DNA of 64,000 nucleotides, from positions 62,001 to 126,000 of the forward strand of contig CANMTO010000003.1 in NCBI GenBank assembly GCA_947500755.1, written 5' to 3'. This document shows positions 63,150-64,000 of this stretch, one piece after another. The notes below the pieces were generated by a model, which was given only the letters and a program-made list of their open reading frames with translations, did no database searches and was not told the DNA's origin. Source of the stretch: Flavobacteriales bacterium (lineage in GTDB: Bacteria > Bacteroidota > Bacteroidia > Flavobacteriales_D > Crocinitomicaceae). The position numbers were made by a program, and so were the translations under genes. Within the stretch, counting starts at the first letter, position 1, and each line of letters begins with the position of its first letter.

Positions 63150-63908
63150 ATGAAAAAAAATATTTTTTATGCGGTGGGCATTATGCTTGCAACCTTAATT
63201 TCTTGTGGAGATAATGACTCTAAAAATCCTCAACAAAATGAAGTTGATATTAATAAAGTACTCAATAATCTGGTTGAAGACAATGTAATCACTGAAGAAG
63301 CAAAAAAATCTATTCTAACCGAATACAATAATATCAAAGACTCTACAAAGCGTGCTAATGCAAATAACAATGGCGATATTGATATTACTCAAGCTACTAA
63401 AGTCAATAGTTTCGATATGTTCGAAGAGATTTACAAAGACCGAAGTTTATACCTATCAAAATATGTCGAGCAAGACATTGTTTTAACCGATTTATTAGTT
63501 AAAAACGTTAAAACCATTGATGTAGATGGTCGTTTTGTAAAATGCGTTATTGCCATACCATGCAATACTGCAAAAGAACGTGTTGGTGTGAATTTTAACT
63601 CTGATAACATGGAAACACCTAATGTTTTTTATAAAACTCAAATGTTATATCCTTTTTACGATTTAGTTGGTGCTGAACCAGTAGTTATTGAATTGAAAAA
63701 CGCAGATGACTTTAAAAAGTTAAAAATGCTTGAATGGGAAAACAATGCGGATGATAATTTAGATGAGAATACCTATCTAAGAAAAATTTCGATTGCATGC
63801 CAAATTGGAAGCGGCGATGTTAGTTATGATGCGGGAAATAATGCAACTGATGACATGAAAGCAAAACATATTAAAGTAACTATTAGAAATGCAGTAATTA
63901 TAAAATAA
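63150..63908 (+). CDS. Lipoprotein, 252 aa, unknown function
   Basis: A lipoprotein signal (MKKNIFYAVGIMLATLISC, lipobox LISC) leads an Asp/Asn/Lys-rich protein. Segments such as NKVLNNLVEDNVITEEAKKSIL and FEEIYKDRSLYLSKYVEQDI are helical, and the end is strand-rich (IKVTIRNAVIIK). I recognise no family; the AT-rich coding sequence and acidic composition differ from gltX/folB. A strong hairpin terminator follows. Confidence 0.6.
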   Translation: MKKNIFYAVGIMLATLISCGDNDSKNPQQNEVDINKVLNNLVEDNVITEEAKKSILTEYNNIKDSTKRANANNNGDIDITQATKVNSFDMFEEIYKDRSLYLSKYVEQDIVLTDLLVKNVKTIDVDGRFVKCVIAIPCNTAKERVGVNFNSDNMETPNVFYKTQMLYPFYDLVGAEPVVIELKNADDFKKLKMLEWENNADDNLDENTYLRKISIACQIGSGDVSYDAGNNATDDMKAKHIKVTIRNAVIIK

Positions 63909-63932
63909 ACGCTGTTGTATTCTAAATGAATT

Positions 63933-63965
63933 AAATCCTTCAAATTAATTTGAAGGATTTTTTGT
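63933..63965 (+). terminator. Terminator of the 252-aa lipoprotein gene
   Basis: AAATCCTTCAAATT and AATTTGAAGGATTT form a perfect 28-bp palindrome (63933-63960), followed by TTTG and T-rich sequence. It lies 24 bp beyond the stop. Confidence 0.8.
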
Positions 63966-64000
63966 TTTCATCACACTTGTAAGTTGTAGTTTTACTTCAA

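Overview
This 64-kb window comes from a chromosome of the Bacteroidota, most likely Flavobacteriales and perhaps a Fluviicola-like member of the Crocinitomicaceae (the family is inferred from gene content only). The supporting signs are type IX secretion/gliding C-terminal domains on several secreted proteins, TAnnTTTG promoter boxes very close to start codons, a bacillithiol gene (bshC), a DASH cryptochrome and an FeS photolyase, and a tRNA without an encoded CCA end. Genes are tightly packed, and convergent neighbours often share or nearly share stop codons. No insertion sequence, prophage or CRISPR array was seen.

Layout. 1-4.3 kb: the end of an unknown gene, relics of two genes, a GmrSD-like DUF262/DUF1524 protein with small neighbours, and a thioesterase. 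4.3-9.7 kb: an outer-membrane porin, rpmH (absent from simple ORF lists but clearly readable), then a tightly coupled ABC exporter, bshC and eda. 9.7-11.6 kb: an AT-rich FISUMP-domain gene set between eda and a second, diverged copy of the last 160 bp of eda. 11.6-14.1 kb: a beta-barrel protein, a CAP-domain protein, a 34-residue lipoprotein and a band-7 protein. 14.1-20.3 kb: a TetR regulator with its likely operator, followed by a TolC/adaptor/RND efflux operon. 20.3-29.4 kb: a DUF4301 protein, a methyltransferase, two ECF sigma/membrane-partner modules, a beta-helix lipoprotein and mdh. 29.4-35.3 kb: mutL, two adjacent rhomboids, an EEP hydrolase, a glutamine amidotransferase and a Crp/Fnr regulator. 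35.3-45.1 kb: a large BNR/T9SS protein, lipA, osmC-like, rlmB-like, a HAD phosphatase, upp, a dicarboxylate symporter and an MFS transporter. 45.1-54.6 kb: tRNA-Leu(GAG) followed by ~85-bp tandem repeats, then secreted proteins (RCC1 and PKD types), adenosine deaminase, a SIMPL protein and DUF1566-like lipoprotein. 54.6-59.0 kb: an overlapping four-gene photolyase operon. 59.0-64.0 kb: a phosphatase-superfamily protein, gltX-folB, an aldose-epimerase fragment and a lipoprotein.

The most distinctive unit is the photolyase operon: a photolyase-like flavoprotein, a DUF2256 zinc-ribbon miniprotein, an FeS-type (6-4) photolyase with all four cluster cysteines, and a DASH cryptochrome, all overlapping and presumably co-translated. 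This points to a light-exposed organism with layered UV repair. The second theme is genome decay and segment shuffling. Gene ends are found at 596-834, 9726-9914, 11470-11629, 49509-49648 and 62805-63053, and two pairs of direct repeats flank individual secreted-protein genes. I found no convincing wholly new multi-gene system; the eda-end duplication, the repeat block behind the tRNA and the photolyase operon deserve the closest look.
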